A program made the position numbers and the translations under genes. This document shows, one piece after another, positions 1 to 8,784 of a DNA stretch of 64,000 bases; positions within the stretch are counted from its first letter, which is position 1; the number at the start of each line of letters is the position of its first letter. Source of the DNA: Rubrivivax albus (GTDB taxonomy: Bacteria > Pseudomonadota > Gammaproteobacteria > Burkholderiales > Burkholderiaceae_C); assembly GCF_004016515.1 (NCBI RefSeq), contig NZ_SACT01000004.1:372001-436000 (forward strand), read 5' to 3'. Under the pieces are notes generated by a model. The model was not told the DNA's origin and did not search any database. It saw only the letters and a program-made list of their open reading frames with translations.

Positions 1-1254
1 GTGCTGGTCACCGACCACCACCTGCCCGCGCGCGAGGGCGATGCCGTCGTGCTGCCGGCGGCCGACGTCATCGTCAATCCCAACCAGCCGGACTGCGGCT
101 TCGAGAGCAAGGCGCTGGCCGGCGTGGGCGTAATGTTCTACGTGCTGCTGGCCACGCGTGCCGAACTGCGCGCGCGCGGCGTCTTCGATGCCGCCAGCCA
201 GCCGCGCATCGATGCGCTGCTGGACCTCGTCGCCCTGGGCACCGTGGCCGACGTGGTGAAGCTCGACGCCAACAACCGGCGCCTGGTGGCCCAGGGGCTC
301 AGGCGCATCCGCCAGGGGCGCATGCAGCCCGGCGTGGCGGCGCTGTTCGCCGCCGCGGGCCGTGACCCGGCGCGCGCCTCGGCCTTCGACTTCGGCTTCG
401 CACTCGGCCCGCGCATCAACGCGGCAGGGCGGCTGTCGGACATGACGCTGGGCATCGAGTGCCTGACGACCGACGACGCCGCGCGTGCCGGCGAACTGGC
501 CACGCTGCTGGACCGCATCAACCGCGAGCGGCGCGAGGTCGAGGCCGGCATGCGCGAGCAGGCCGAGGCGCAGCTCGAACAGTGGGCCTCAGTCGAGGAC
601 GACCCGCGCCCGGCGCTGGCGCTGTTCGACCCCGGCTTCCACGAAGGCGTGGTGGGCATCGTCGCCGGCCGCCTGAAGGACCGCCTGCACCGCCCGACCT
701 TCGTCTTCGCCCGTGGCGCCGATGGCCACCTCAAGGGCTCTGGCCGGTCCATCCCGGGCTTTCACCTGCGCGATGCGCTGGACCTGGTGGCCAAGCGCCA
801 CCCCGGCGTGCTGCTGCGCTTCGGCGGCCACGCCATGGCCGCGGGCTGCACGATCGAGGAGGCGGCCTTCGACACCTTCGATGCCGCCTTCCAGGCCGTG
901 GCCGCCGAGTGGCTGGACGCCGCCGCGCTGACGCGCACGCTGCGCACCGACGGCCCGCTGGCCGTGCAATGGTTCAACCCGGAGACGGCGCAGTTGCTCG
1001 ACGCGCAGGTCTGGGGCCAGGGCTTCGAGGCGCCGGTGTTCTGCGACGAGGTGGAGGTGCTTCAGCAGCGCCTGGTCGGTGAGAAGCACCTGAAGCTGCG
1101 CGTGCGCCACCAGGGCGCGCTGCGCGACGCCATCTGGTTCGGCCACGCCGACCCGGTGCCCGAGCGTGTGCGCCTGGCGTGGCGCCTGACCCTCGACGAA
1201 TGGCAGGGCCGGCAGCGCGTGCAGATGGTGGTCGAGACAGCGCAGCCGGCGTGA
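1..1254 (+). CDS. recJ: Single-stranded-DNA-specific exonuclease RecJ, 3' part
   Basis: RecJ degrades single-stranded DNA 5' to 3' in recombination and mismatch repair. The frame is open at the first base, so the N-terminus lies outside the window; judged against the usual ~570-residue protein roughly 150 residues are missing. The family signature motif TDHHLP is at residues 4-9 here, GPRINAAGR is at 136-144, and the DHHA1 motif GGHAMAAG is at 275-282, followed by the C-terminal OB-like domain. The first in-window codon is GTG but it should not be read as the true start. It converges on the PEP-CTERM gene with only 12 bases between the stop codons. Confidence 0.95.
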   Translation: MLVTDHHLPAREGDAVVLPAADVIVNPNQPDCGFESKALAGVGVMFYVLLATRAELRARGVFDAASQPRIDALLDLVALGTVADVVKLDANNRRLVAQGLRRIRQGRMQPGVAALFAAAGRDPARASAFDFGFALGPRINAAGRLSDMTLGIECLTTDDAARAGELATLLDRINRERREVEAGMREQAEAQLEQWASVEDDPRPALALFDPGFHEGVVGIVAGRLKDRLHRPTFVFARGADGHLKGSGRSIPGFHLRDALDLVAKRHPGVLLRFGGHAMAAGCTIEEAAFDTFDAAFQAVAAEWLDAAALTRTLRTDGPLAVQWFNPETAQLLDAQVWGQGFEAPVFCDEVEVLQQRLVGEKHLKLRVRHQGALRDAIWFGHADPVPERVRLAWRLTLDEWQGRQRVQMVVETAQPA

Positions 1255-1282
1255 CGCCCGGAGGCGTCAGCGCCGCTGACGC
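1253..1282. terminator. Overlapping hairpins between convergent recJ and PEP-CTERM gene
   Basis: Two mutually exclusive hairpins lie across the 12-base gap between the convergent stops: GACGCC/GGCGTC with a four-base loop (1253-1268) and a perfect 8-bp stem GCGTCAGC/GCTGACGC with a three-base loop (1264-1282). Neither has a T tract, so factor-independent termination is only a possibility. Confidence 0.3.
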
Positions 1283-2082
1283 ACGGCCCGGCGAAGTCGC
1301 CAGCCGAGCAGCGGCGCACCGGCCAGCAGCAGCGCCCAGGAGCCGGGCTCCGGGATCGGCGGCGGCACCACGTCCTGCGTGAACCCGGCGTAGGCCACGC
1401 CCTGCTGGGAGTTGTTGAAGAAGGCGAACTGGCCGCTCGTGAAGGTACTGTCGGCGACGGTCTGGTCCCACAGCACCGTGTTGCCGTCGGCGACCACGAC
1501 GCGGAAGCTGCCGGGCGTCAGGTTGAAGTCCAGGCTGAAGGTGTAGCTGCGGTTCTCGAGCCACCCGGCGGTGCTGCCGTGGTTCGTGGCCAGCACCGCC
1601 ATGTCACCCAGGTCGCTGCGGTTCTCCCAGAGCTCGCCGATCGAGAGGTCCACGAGGCCATCCCCGGTGGCACCGGAGAAGCGCTTGATCGTCATGCCTT
1701 CGTTGGCACGCTGGCCTTGGTAGTCCTGCTGCGTCTGCTTCCAGTCGAACAGGTAGAAGTTGCTGCTGTTCTGCCAGCCGAAGGCGAAGCCGATGTAGTC
1801 GTCGTCGAACGACGTGGTCACGCGGAAGCTGCCGCTGAGCGTGTACGCGCCCTGGACCTCCCCGTTGAGAAAGAACGACGGGTCGGCGTTCAGGGTCTGC
1901 GCCACCCCCCGGTTGTCGGCGTCCAGGACCCAGTTGGCCGGCCCCTGCCCGCCGGGGAACGACAAGGTGACCTCCTGCCAGCCCGACAGGTCCAGCTCCT
2001 CGGCCCAGGCCAGTGGACTGGTCAGCCACAGGCACGCAGCGCCGGCAGCGAGGATCAGGCGGGACGGTTGGAGAGGTTTCAT
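1267..2082 (-). CDS. PEP-CTERM surface protein with thrombospondin C-terminal-like domain
   Basis: About 271 residues if begun at the ATG at 2082, which places a signal peptide (residues 1-27, ending near LAWAEE) at the N-terminus; an ATG at 2097 is the alternative and the ribosome site is unclear. The C-terminus carries a PEP-CTERM sorting signal: IPEPG at about 243-247, a hydrophobic stretch, then an arginine-rich tail. Exosortase systems recognise this tag and process such proteins for surface or matrix export. The core resembles the lectin-like C-terminal domain of thrombospondins: DDDYIGFAFG at about 93-102, then FYLFDWKQ, and a closing strand GQFAFFNNSQQG. That similarity is my recognition from memory, not a search. 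Ligand unknown. Confidence 0.8.
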   Translation of the reverse strand: MKPLQPSRLILAAGAACLWLTSPLAWAEELDLSGWQEVTLSFPGGQGPANWVLDADNRGVAQTLNADPSFFLNGEVQGAYTLSGSFRVTTSFDDDYIGFAFGWQNSSNFYLFDWKQTQQDYQGQRANEGMTIKRFSGATGDGLVDLSIGELWENRSDLGDMAVLATNHGSTAGWLENRSYTFSLDFNLTPGSFRVVVADGNTVLWDQTVADSTFTSGQFAFFNNSQQGVAYAGFTQDVVPPPIPEPGSWALLLAGAPLLGWRLRRAVRQRR

Positions 2083-2206
2083 GGCGTGCGGGCTCATCGG
2101 GGCAACACCCGGACGATCAAACAGGCGTCGCGGCCAGGCTACCCCGCACTTGAGGGGCGAATCCCTGCGGCAGCACGGTTGATGCTCCGCCGGCAACATC
2201 CCGCCC

Positions 2207-3289
2207 ATGACACGACAGTTCATCCTGATGCTCGCCGCCCTCGCGTTCCTGAGGGTTCAGCCCGCGGCCGCCCAGACCCTGGAAACCGTGGCCCGTGGCC
2301 TCGTCGAACCCTGGGCCCTCGCCTTCGCGCCCGATGGCCGCATGCTCGTCACCGAACGTGCCGGCCGCCTGCGCGCCATCGGCCCCGACGGCCGCCCGGG
2401 CGAGCCCATCGAGGGCCTGCCGGCCGTCGACGTCACCGGCCAGTGCGGCCTGCTGGACCTGGTCACCGGCCCCGACGGCTGGCTGTACTTCACCTATGCC
2501 GAAGCGGGTGACGGCGGCAACGGCACGGTGGCGGCACGCGCGCGGCTGGACGGCAACCGGCTGGCCGACGTGCAGGTGATCTTCCGCCAGATGCCCAAGA
2601 TGGCCAGCCGGCTGCACTGCGGCTCGCGCATCGTCTTCGACCGCGACGGCCATCTCTTCATCGGCCTGGGCGACCGTTTCACCGGCATGCCGGAGGCGCA
2701 GAACCCGGCCAACCACATCGGCAAGGTGGTGCGCGTCGCGCGCGACGGCAAGGCACCGGCCGACAACCCATTCGTACGCCGCCCCGGTGCGGCGCCCGAA
2801 GTGTGGAGCCTGGGCCACCGCAACATCCAGGGCGCCGCACTGCACCCGCAGACCGGCGCCCTGTGGGCCGTGGAGCACGGCCCACAGGGTGGCGACGAGG
2901 TCAACTTGGTGCGAGCCGGCCTCAACTACGGCTGGCCGTTGATCACCTACGGCCGCAACTACGGCAGCGGCACGCGCATCGGTGAGGAAGGTCCGAAGGC
3001 CGGCTTCGAGCAGCCGCTCAGGCACTGGGTGCCGACGTCGATCGCGCCCAGCGGCCTGGCCTTCCTGACCAGTGACCGCTATCCCGCGTGGAAGGGCAGC
3101 CTGTTCATGGGCGCACTGCGCGGCCAGGCGCTGGTGCGCCTGACGCTGGATGGCGAGCGTGTCGTGGGCGAGGAACGCCTGTTCGAGCGCGAGTCCATGC
3201 GTGTGCGCGACGTGCGCCAGGGGCCCGACGGCTGGCTGTACCTGGTGACCGGCGGCAACGACGGGCGGGTGCTGCGCGTGAAGCCCTGA
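2207..3289 (+). CDS. PQQ-dependent aldose sugar dehydrogenase (YliI/Asd-like)
   Basis: 360 residues with a signal peptide (1-22, cleavage near AAAQ), so periplasmic. Soluble aldose dehydrogenases of this six-bladed propeller family oxidise aldose sugars to lactones using pyrroloquinoline quinone. The sequence shows the family opening EPWALAFAPDGRMLVTE (about residues 33-49), blade motifs LFIGLGDRF and LGHRNIQGAALHP, and the conserved WAVEHGPQGGDEVN segment (about 220-233) that contributes cofactor and calcium binding in the family. The C-terminus keeps GPDGWLYLVTGGNDGRV. It is divergent from the PEP-CTERM gene and sits 13 bases before the next gene, possibly co-transcribed. The natural sugar substrate cannot be read from sequence. 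Confidence 0.88.
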   Translation: MTRQFILMLAALAFLRVQPAAAQTLETVARGLVEPWALAFAPDGRMLVTERAGRLRAIGPDGRPGEPIEGLPAVDVTGQCGLLDLVTGPDGWLYFTYAEAGDGGNGTVAARARLDGNRLADVQVIFRQMPKMASRLHCGSRIVFDRDGHLFIGLGDRFTGMPEAQNPANHIGKVVRVARDGKAPADNPFVRRPGAAPEVWSLGHRNIQGAALHPQTGALWAVEHGPQGGDEVNLVRAGLNYGWPLITYGRNYGSGTRIGEEGPKAGFEQPLRHWVPTSIAPSGLAFLTSDRYPAWKGSLFMGALRGQALVRLTLDGERVVGEERLFERESMRVRDVRQGPDGWLYLVTGGNDGRVLRVKP

Positions 3290-3302
3290 CGCGGGTCAAG
3301 CC

Positions 3303-4466
3303 GTGGATGGCGCCATGGCCCGAACATGGGCCATGTCCTGCTACCAGCGCCGTGCAGTCCCGTCCTGGCTTGGCCTGCTCGGCTGTGGCCTGATCGTTGC
3401 CGCGCTGGCGCTGCCCGCCCGGGCGCAGCTGCCGTTCGCGGTACCGCCGCCGGCCGGCGTGTTGGTGGCGCCGCTGTTGCTGCTGCTCCCCCTCGCCCAT
3501 GAATGGACGCGTTCGGACCGCGAACGGGCGCGCGAACTCGAACGCCGGCACGACTGGCGCGGCCTGGAATCGCTGGCCGATCGCCGGCTGGCGGTGGCAC
3601 CTGGAGATGCGCGCTGGCTGGCTCTGCGCGGGCGGGCGCGGCTGTTCCTGGGCCGGTGGGATGGCGCGGCAGCGGACCTGCAGGCATCGTTCGAGACCAC
3701 CGACGACCGGCCCGCCGCCCAGCGCTTCGACGTCGGGCTCGGATGGGCCCTGGCGGAGGCGCTGCGCCCCGGCGGCGGGAATGTCGCGCCGATCCTCGAC
3801 GTGCTGGAGGCCCTGGTCCCGGGGCGGCCGGAGCCGGGCCCGTTGCGCCAGTCACTGTCCGGCGCCGCCGCGGTCATGCCGTCCCAGCGCGGGCTGGCGT
3901 TGCCGGTCGGCATGCATGCGATGCGCCTCGACGCAGCGGACTGGCAGTCCACGCCCGTGGGCGACCCGCCGGCGCTGCAGGGCGGGCCGACCTTCCAGTT
4001 GGTGCGGACACAGCTGGTCCGCCTGCGTGCCGCGAGCGCCGAGGCGCGCCAGGACGGCGTGCTGCGCGGCCGGTTGTGGATGGCCGCGCCCACTGCACGC
4101 GCCTGGGGCGTGTCGGTCTGGGACGTGGACGACCCCTGCCGCCACGCGGCACCGGGAGCGGTGCTGGTGGAGTCCGTGGCCATCAGCATCCAGCAACCGG
4201 ACTGCCTGAGCGTGCGCGCCGTCGCCGCCGGTGCACCGGTGCCCGGCTGGACCGACGGGTGGGTGCCTGACGAGGCCGGCTGGCTGTTTGCCTACGAGCG
4301 CTACGGCATGGACGGTGCCGTCCAGGCCCGGCTGTGGCTGCCGCAGGCGCGCGTGCCGGGTGCGATGCTGGCGGCGCTGTGGGGCCGCGCGTGGGCGGCG
4401 GGCCTGCGCCCCTGGGGCGATGCGACCGGGCCGGCGACCGCAGCGCTGCCGCCGCTACGACCCTGA
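3303..4466 (+). CDS. Exported/membrane protein of unknown function, TPR-like segment
   Basis: 387 residues from the first ATG; ATGs at 3315 and 3333 are also possible. I do not recognise a named family. Near the N-terminus is a hydrophobic export segment (about residues 22-41, ending LPARAQ), then a second hydrophobic stretch VLVAPLLLLLPLA just before a charged helical region. Residues about 70-125 look like one or two tetratricopeptide-type helical repeats (LAVAPGDARWLALRGRARLFLGRWDGAAADLQ). The C-terminal half is beta-rich with many Trp. It follows the PQQ dehydrogenase by 13 bases and overlaps the convergent downstream gene by 12 bases. An envelope-associated role is inferred only from the leader. 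Confidence 0.7.
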   Translation: MDGAMARTWAMSCYQRRAVPSWLGLLGCGLIVAALALPARAQLPFAVPPPAGVLVAPLLLLLPLAHEWTRSDRERARELERRHDWRGLESLADRRLAVAPGDARWLALRGRARLFLGRWDGAAADLQASFETTDDRPAAQRFDVGLGWALAEALRPGGGNVAPILDVLEALVPGRPEPGPLRQSLSGAAAVMPSQRGLALPVGMHAMRLDAADWQSTPVGDPPALQGGPTFQLVRTQLVRLRAASAEARQDGVLRGRLWMAAPTARAWGVSVWDVDDPCRHAAPGAVLVESVAISIQQPDCLSVRAVAAGAPVPGWTDGWVPDEAGWLFAYERYGMDGAVQARLWLPQARVPGAMLAALWGRAWAAGLRPWGDATGPATAALPPLRP

Positions 4467-5003
4467 GCTGCACCGGCGCGCACGGGTGCGCCAGAGCCAG
4501 AGGCCGGCGACCGCCAGTGCCGCGTAGTTGGCGGCCTGGAACCACGGCGTGTTCCACGCCAGCCCGTCGAATCCCCGCATCGTCAGCGGGTAGAGCACGG
4601 GCACCGGGTAGAAGTCGGCCGAGTGCGTGAAGACGTCGATCACGATGTGCAGCCACCACCCGGCGAGTACCCAGGCATGCCGCCAGCGGGCGGCCACCGC
4701 GGCGGCGGTGACGACACCGGCGACGACGGCACTGTGCCCGGTGCAGTGCAGGTGGTGCGACACCGTGTGCACCAGGGCCGGCAGCAACGGTTCGTCCGCC
4801 GGCGAGGCGGTGGCGAAGTGCCAGAGCAGGCCAGGAAACTGGCCGTCGGCCAGCGACCACGCCAGCACCGGCAGGCCCTGAACCAAGTCGGGCAGCACGG
4901 ACAGGGCCACGACGGCGCCGGCGCCCTGCGGCCCCAGCCGGCCGCGCCGGCGCAGCGACTCACTGGCCACACTGGCCCAGAGCGCGTGCGCCAGCAGGTC
5001 CAC
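4455..5003 (-). CDS. Membrane-bound metal-dependent hydrolase-like protein (YdjM/DUF457-type)
   Basis: 182 residues, strongly hydrophobic, with four or so predicted membrane segments. It opens with MDLLAHALWA, the typical start of this family, and holds scattered histidines and acids of the sort used for metal binding: VHTVSHHLHCTGHS at about residues 85-98 and IDVFTHSADFYP near 125-136. The family is usually annotated as inner-membrane metal-dependent hydrolase with no defined substrate. Its start is 9 bases after the stop of the DUF411 gene on the same strand, so it may be the last gene of the copper run, though nothing in it is specifically copper-related. Confidence 0.7.
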   Translation of the reverse strand: MDLLAHALWASVASESLRRRGRLGPQGAGAVVALSVLPDLVQGLPVLAWSLADGQFPGLLWHFATASPADEPLLPALVHTVSHHLHCTGHSAVVAGVVTAAAVAARWRHAWVLAGWWLHIVIDVFTHSADFYPVPVLYPLTMRGFDGLAWNTPWFQAANYAALAVAGLWLWRTRARRCSSGS

Positions 5004-5012
5004 GGCGGCCGG

Positions 5013-5483
5013 TCAGCGCACGGCGCGCCAGACCTTGGTCACCGCAGCGTCGCCGCGGCCGCTGACCAGCAGCACGTCGTAGGGGTCGCGCCGGCCGCCG
5101 TAGGCCGGGCCGTCCATGCCGGGCGAACCCACGGGCATGCCGGGCACCGTCAGCCCCAGGGCCGTGGGCTTCTCCTTCAGCAGGCGCTTGACATCCTCGG
5201 CCGGCACGTGGCCCTCGACCACGTAGCCGCCCACCAGCGCCGTGTGGCACGACCCCAGGTGCTGCGGCAGGCCCAGGCGCTGGCGCATGGTGGTGTTGCC
5301 GGTGTCGTGCACGCGCACGGTGAAGCCATGCGACTCCATGTGCGTCACCCAGTCCTTGCAGCAGCCGCAGGTGGGCGATTTCCAGACCTCGACGGTGGGC
5401 TTGTCGGCGGCACGGGTCAGCCCGGCGGTGCCGAGCAGGCCCAGGGCAGCGACGATGGCGCTGCGGCGGTTCAGAACATTCAT
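5013..5483 (-). CDS. DUF411 periplasmic metal-binding protein
   Basis: 156 residues with an N-terminal export signal (RRSAIVAALGLLGTAGL) ending near residue 26. The hallmark of DUF411 is a cysteine motif; here it is SPTCGCCKDW with cysteines at 39, 41 and 42, and a further conserved cysteine in GSCHTALVGGY. Members are repeatedly found beside copper and silver resistance genes and are presumed to bind thiophilic metals in the periplasm. The start is one base after the stop of the cupredoxin gene, and the two genes are surely transcribed together. Confidence 0.88.
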   Translation of the reverse strand: MNVLNRRSAIVAALGLLGTAGLTRAADKPTVEVWKSPTCGCCKDWVTHMESHGFTVRVHDTGNTTMRQRLGLPQHLGSCHTALVGGYVVEGHVPAEDVKRLLKEKPTALGLTVPGMPVGSPGMDGPAYGGRRDPYDVLLVSGRGDAAVTKVWRAVR

Positions 5484-5484
5484 G

Positions 5485-5970
5485 TCATGGCTCCACGGTG
5501 ATCAGGCCCTTCATGCCGGCCTGGTAGTGCCCTGCGATCAGGCAGGCGAATTCGAAGGTGCCCGGGCGGTTGAAGGTCCACACGATCTCTCGCATCTGGC
5601 CGGGCGGCACATGCGCCATGTAGGGTTCGTCGTGTTCCATGTTCGGGTACTTGACCATCAGTTCGGCGTGCTTCGCGTTCTCGGCTGGCGTGCCGATCAC
5701 GACCTCGTGCATCACCTTGCCGTCGTTGTGCACCTGCAGGCGCAACGTGTCGCCACGCCTGACGGTCAGTTGCCCCGGCTGGAAGCGCATGTCGTCCCCC
5801 ATGCGGACCACGACCGTGCGCCGCGCCTGTCGAGCGTCGCCGGCGATGCCCCAGTCCTTCTGTTCCTTGACCACCTGGGTCGCGGCGTGGTGCTTCTCGC
5901 CGTGGGCCTGCGCGTGGGTGACGCCGGCACACACCCAGGCCAGCGCGAGGATCATTCGAAAACTGCTCAT
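5485..5970 (-). CDS. Cupredoxin-domain copper protein
   Basis: 161 residues with a signal peptide ending near residue 20 and a histidine-rich mature N-terminus (HGEKHH). The plastocyanin/azurin fold is indicated by the type-1 copper ligand set: His88 in VMHEVVIG, then Cys143, His148 and Met153 in the C-terminal loop FACLIAGHYQAGM. Such proteins bind copper in the periplasm as electron carriers or copper chaperones. The gene lies 16 bases downstream of the multicopper oxidase gene in the same operon, which suggests service to that enzyme or copper delivery to it. Confidence 0.9.
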   Translation of the reverse strand: MSSFRMILALAWVCAGVTHAQAHGEKHHAATQVVKEQKDWGIAGDARQARRTVVVRMGDDMRFQPGQLTVRRGDTLRLQVHNDGKVMHEVVIGTPAENAKHAELMVKYPNMEHDEPYMAHVPPGQMREIVWTFNRPGTFEFACLIAGHYQAGMKGLITVEP

Positions 5971-5986
5971 GGCTCGGGCTCCGGGT

Positions 5987-7357
5987 TCAATGGTTGTGGT
6001 GGCCGCCGGCGGGCTTGCGCACGCGCACGTCCACGGCAGCAGGTGACGCAGCTTCGGCCCGCGCCGGTGCCATGGCAGGCGTCTCCACCTCGTGCGCCAC
6101 CGTTCCTGGCGGGTGCTTGAACCAGCCCGGGTCGCTGTAGTCGCCCGGCTTCTGGTCGGGGCGCACCTTGAGCACCGAGAACATGCCGCCCATCTCCACC
6201 GAGCCGAAGGGGCCCTCGCCGGTCATCATCGGCGCGGTGTTGTCGGGCAGGGGCATTTCCATCTCGGCCATGTCGGCCATGCCGCGTTCGCCCATCACCA
6301 TGTAGTCGGGGATCAGCTTCGTGATCTGGCGCACCACCTGGCGGTGGTCGACGCCGATCATCGTGGGCACGCCGTGGCCCATCGCGTTCATCGTGTGGTG
6401 GCTCTTGTGGCAATGGAAGGCCCAGTCGCCGGGTTCGTCGGCGATGAACTCCATCTGCCGCATCTGGCCCACGGCGATGTCCACCGTCACCTCCGGCCAG
6501 CGCGAGCCCTTGGGCGTGGGACCGCCGTCGGTGCCCGTGACCTCGAACTCGTGGCCATGGATGTGGATCGGGTGGTTGGTCATCGTCAGGTTGCCGAAGC
6601 GCAGGCGCACGCGGTCGCCCTGGCGCACGTTGAAGCTGTCGATGCCAGGGAAGATGCGGCTGTTCCAGCTCCAGAGGTTGAAGTCCAGCATCGTCATGAT
6701 CTTCGGCGTCGCGCTGCCGGGCTCGATGTCGTAGGCATTGAGCAGCACGCAGAAGTCGCGGTCGACGTTCTCGATCAGCGGATGCTTCGCCTTCGGGTGC
6801 GTGACCCAGAAGCCCATCATGCCCATGGCCATCTGCGTCATCTCGTCGGCGTGCGGGTGGTACATGAACGTGCCGGGCCGGCGCGCCACGAACTCGTAGA
6901 CGAAGGTCTTGCCCGAGGGGATGCCTGGCTGGTTGAGGCCGGTGACCCCGTCCATGCCGTTGGGCAGCCGCTGGCCGTGCCAGTGGATGCTGGTGTGCTC
7001 CGGCAGGCGGTTGGTGACGAAGATGCGCACGCGGTCGCCCTCCACCACCTCGATGGTCGGCCCCGGGCTCTGGCCGTTGTAGCCCCAGAGGTGGGCGGTG
7101 ACGCCGGGTGTCATCTCGCGCACCACCGGCTCGGCCACGAGGTGGAACTCCTTGACGCCGCCCTTCATGCGCCAGGGGCAGGTCCAGCCGTTGGGGGTGA
7201 CCACCGGGTTGTAGGGCCGGCCGTTGGGGGGCACCAGCGGCGGCGCGGTCGCCGCACTGGTCTGGATCACGGGTTCGGGCAGGGCGGCCATCGCCACCTT
7301 GCTCACCGCGGCCGATGCCACGGCGGCGCCGCCCATGAACAGTCGTCGGTTCATCAT
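5987..7357 (-). CDS. Multicopper oxidase (CopA/CueO-like)
   Basis: 456 residues with a twin-arginine-like leader (MMNRRLFMGGAAVASA). All four copper-binding motifs are present: HWH at 125-127, HPH at 167-169, HPIHIHGH at 262-269 and HCHKSHHTMNAM at 315-326, where His315, Cys316, His321 and Met326 fit the type-1 site. A methionine-rich patch (EMTQMAMGMMGF) follows the second motif and another lies near the C-terminus (GERGMADMAEMEM), as in copper-detoxifying oxidases that convert Cu(I) to Cu(II). The tail is His-rich (GGHHNH). It lies between the TolC-type and cupredoxin genes, 15 bases after the former. Confidence 0.93.
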   Translation of the reverse strand: MMNRRLFMGGAAVASAAVSKVAMAALPEPVIQTSAATAPPLVPPNGRPYNPVVTPNGWTCPWRMKGGVKEFHLVAEPVVREMTPGVTAHLWGYNGQSPGPTIEVVEGDRVRIFVTNRLPEHTSIHWHGQRLPNGMDGVTGLNQPGIPSGKTFVYEFVARRPGTFMYHPHADEMTQMAMGMMGFWVTHPKAKHPLIENVDRDFCVLLNAYDIEPGSATPKIMTMLDFNLWSWNSRIFPGIDSFNVRQGDRVRLRFGNLTMTNHPIHIHGHEFEVTGTDGGPTPKGSRWPEVTVDIAVGQMRQMEFIADEPGDWAFHCHKSHHTMNAMGHGVPTMIGVDHRQVVRQITKLIPDYMVMGERGMADMAEMEMPLPDNTAPMMTGEGPFGSVEMGGMFSVLKVRPDQKPGDYSDPGWFKHPPGTVAHEVETPAMAPARAEAASPAAVDVRVRKPAGGHHNH

Positions 7358-7371
7358 GGGAGGGATTCCTT

Positions 7372-8784
7372 TCAGTGGCCGCCGGCGTCACCGCCGCCAG
7401 CCGGGGACATCGGGCCGGCCATCGCCGACGGCGTGGGGCTGCCCAACGTGGCCATGCGCAGGTCGGCGTCGGCCAGCCAGAAGTCGCGTTCGGCCAGGAT
7501 CGCGTCGTGCACGCTGGCGATCTGCGCCCGCGCGTCGGCCAGCAGCTCGAAGACGCCAATGAGCATGCCGTTGTAGCGCAGCACGTTCTGCTCGGCGATC
7601 TGCGCGCGCAACGGCACGATCTCATCGCGGTGGTGGCGCGCGATGAGCCAGGCGCTGCGGCGCTGGCCCTCGGCCTCGCGGATCTGCGAGCGGGCGTCGA
7701 TGGCCAGCTGCGCCGCGTGGTCGATGGCCTGGCGCCAGACCGCCTCCGCGCGCGCGGCCTTGGCGTCACCCCAGTCGAAGAGGGGCAGTTCCAGGTCGAC
7801 CTCCCAGCCGCGCTGGGTCGGACCGTCGTTGCTGCTGTTGTGGCTCAGGCCCAGCTCGACCACGCTGATCAGACGGGTGGATCGCGTCAGACCCAGCGCG
7901 CGAGCCGTCTCGTCGACGGCGATCTGCGCGGCCTGCAGGTCCAGCCGCGTGGCCAGCGCTTCGCGCTCGATCTGCGGGCGCTCGGGCAGGTCTGCGGGCA
8001 GGTCGGGCAGGCGGTCGGGCAGGGTGAACGCGGTCTGCGCGCCCCACAGGCCCATCAGGCGCGTCAGCCGCTCGCGGGTGGCGCGCTGCTGTTGCTCGGC
8101 ACGGGCGACGTTCAGCGCCGCGTCGGCGTAGAAAGCCTGCTCGCGCGCCCGCTGCAGGGCGCTGAAGTTGCCCACCTGCTGCATGCGCCGCGCCAGTTCC
8201 GCCGCGGCCTCGGCGGCCTGCATGACCTGGCCCATGTAGTGCACCGACTGCTGCGCCGCCACGGCCTCGACCCAGGCCTTGCGCGTCATCGCCGCGTGGT
8301 CCAGCACCGCCAGCAGCAGCGCATGGCGCTCGCGGTCCAGCCGGCGCTGGGCCAGGTCGCCGGTCCAGGGCGTGAGCAGCCAGCGCAGCAGCGGCAGGTG
8401 CAGGCTGCGCTCGATCTCGCGTTCGTCGCCGGCGCGTGTCCGGCCGAAGGCGAAACCCGGGTTGGGCAGGCGCATGGCCTGCACCATCTCGGCCTCGGCG
8501 ATGCCCAGCGCGGCGAAGCGCGCCTGCAGCCCACGGTGGTTCAGCAGCGCCACCTGCACGGCGGCTTCGCTGTCGAGGGGCGTCTTCAGCAGTTCGGCCA
8601 CGCGGCGGTCGATGTCGGCACGCTCGGCATCGCTGCGGGCCCAGCGCAGGTCCGCGCCCGTGTGTTGCCGCACGGCCTGCTGCACCGGTGTGAACTGGCG
8701 CTCCGGGTCGACGCTGGCGCAGCCGGCCAGCACCAGTGCGGCCGCCGCCAGCGCGGCGCTGCGGGCGGATCTCGGCCACCTCAT
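7372..8784 (-). CDS. TolC-family outer-membrane lipoprotein
   Basis: 470 residues. A lipobox LVLAGC places the lipidated cysteine at residue 22. The body is alpha-helical with the repeated outer-membrane efflux protein pattern (LDSEAAVQVALLNHRGLQARFAALGIAEAE near the start and LALNHN-like repeats later), plus a second half with VVELGLSHNSSNDG and LELPLFDWGDA. TolC-type proteins form the outer-membrane channel of tripartite pumps or export metals. No membrane-fusion protein or RND pump is encoded nearby. The C-terminus ends in a Gly/Pro-rich tail and a final histidine. The start overlaps the stop of the upstream small gene by four bases. Confidence 0.88.
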   Translation of the reverse strand: MRWPRSARSAALAAAALVLAGCASVDPERQFTPVQQAVRQHTGADLRWARSDAERADIDRRVAELLKTPLDSEAAVQVALLNHRGLQARFAALGIAEAEMVQAMRLPNPGFAFGRTRAGDEREIERSLHLPLLRWLLTPWTGDLAQRRLDRERHALLLAVLDHAAMTRKAWVEAVAAQQSVHYMGQVMQAAEAAAELARRMQQVGNFSALQRAREQAFYADAALNVARAEQQQRATRERLTRLMGLWGAQTAFTLPDRLPDLPADLPERPQIEREALATRLDLQAAQIAVDETARALGLTRSTRLISVVELGLSHNSSNDGPTQRGWEVDLELPLFDWGDAKAARAEAVWRQAIDHAAQLAIDARSQIREAEGQRRSAWLIARHHRDEIVPLRAQIAEQNVLRYNGMLIGVFELLADARAQIASVHDAILAERDFWLADADLRMATLGSPTPSAMAGPMSPAGGGDAGGH

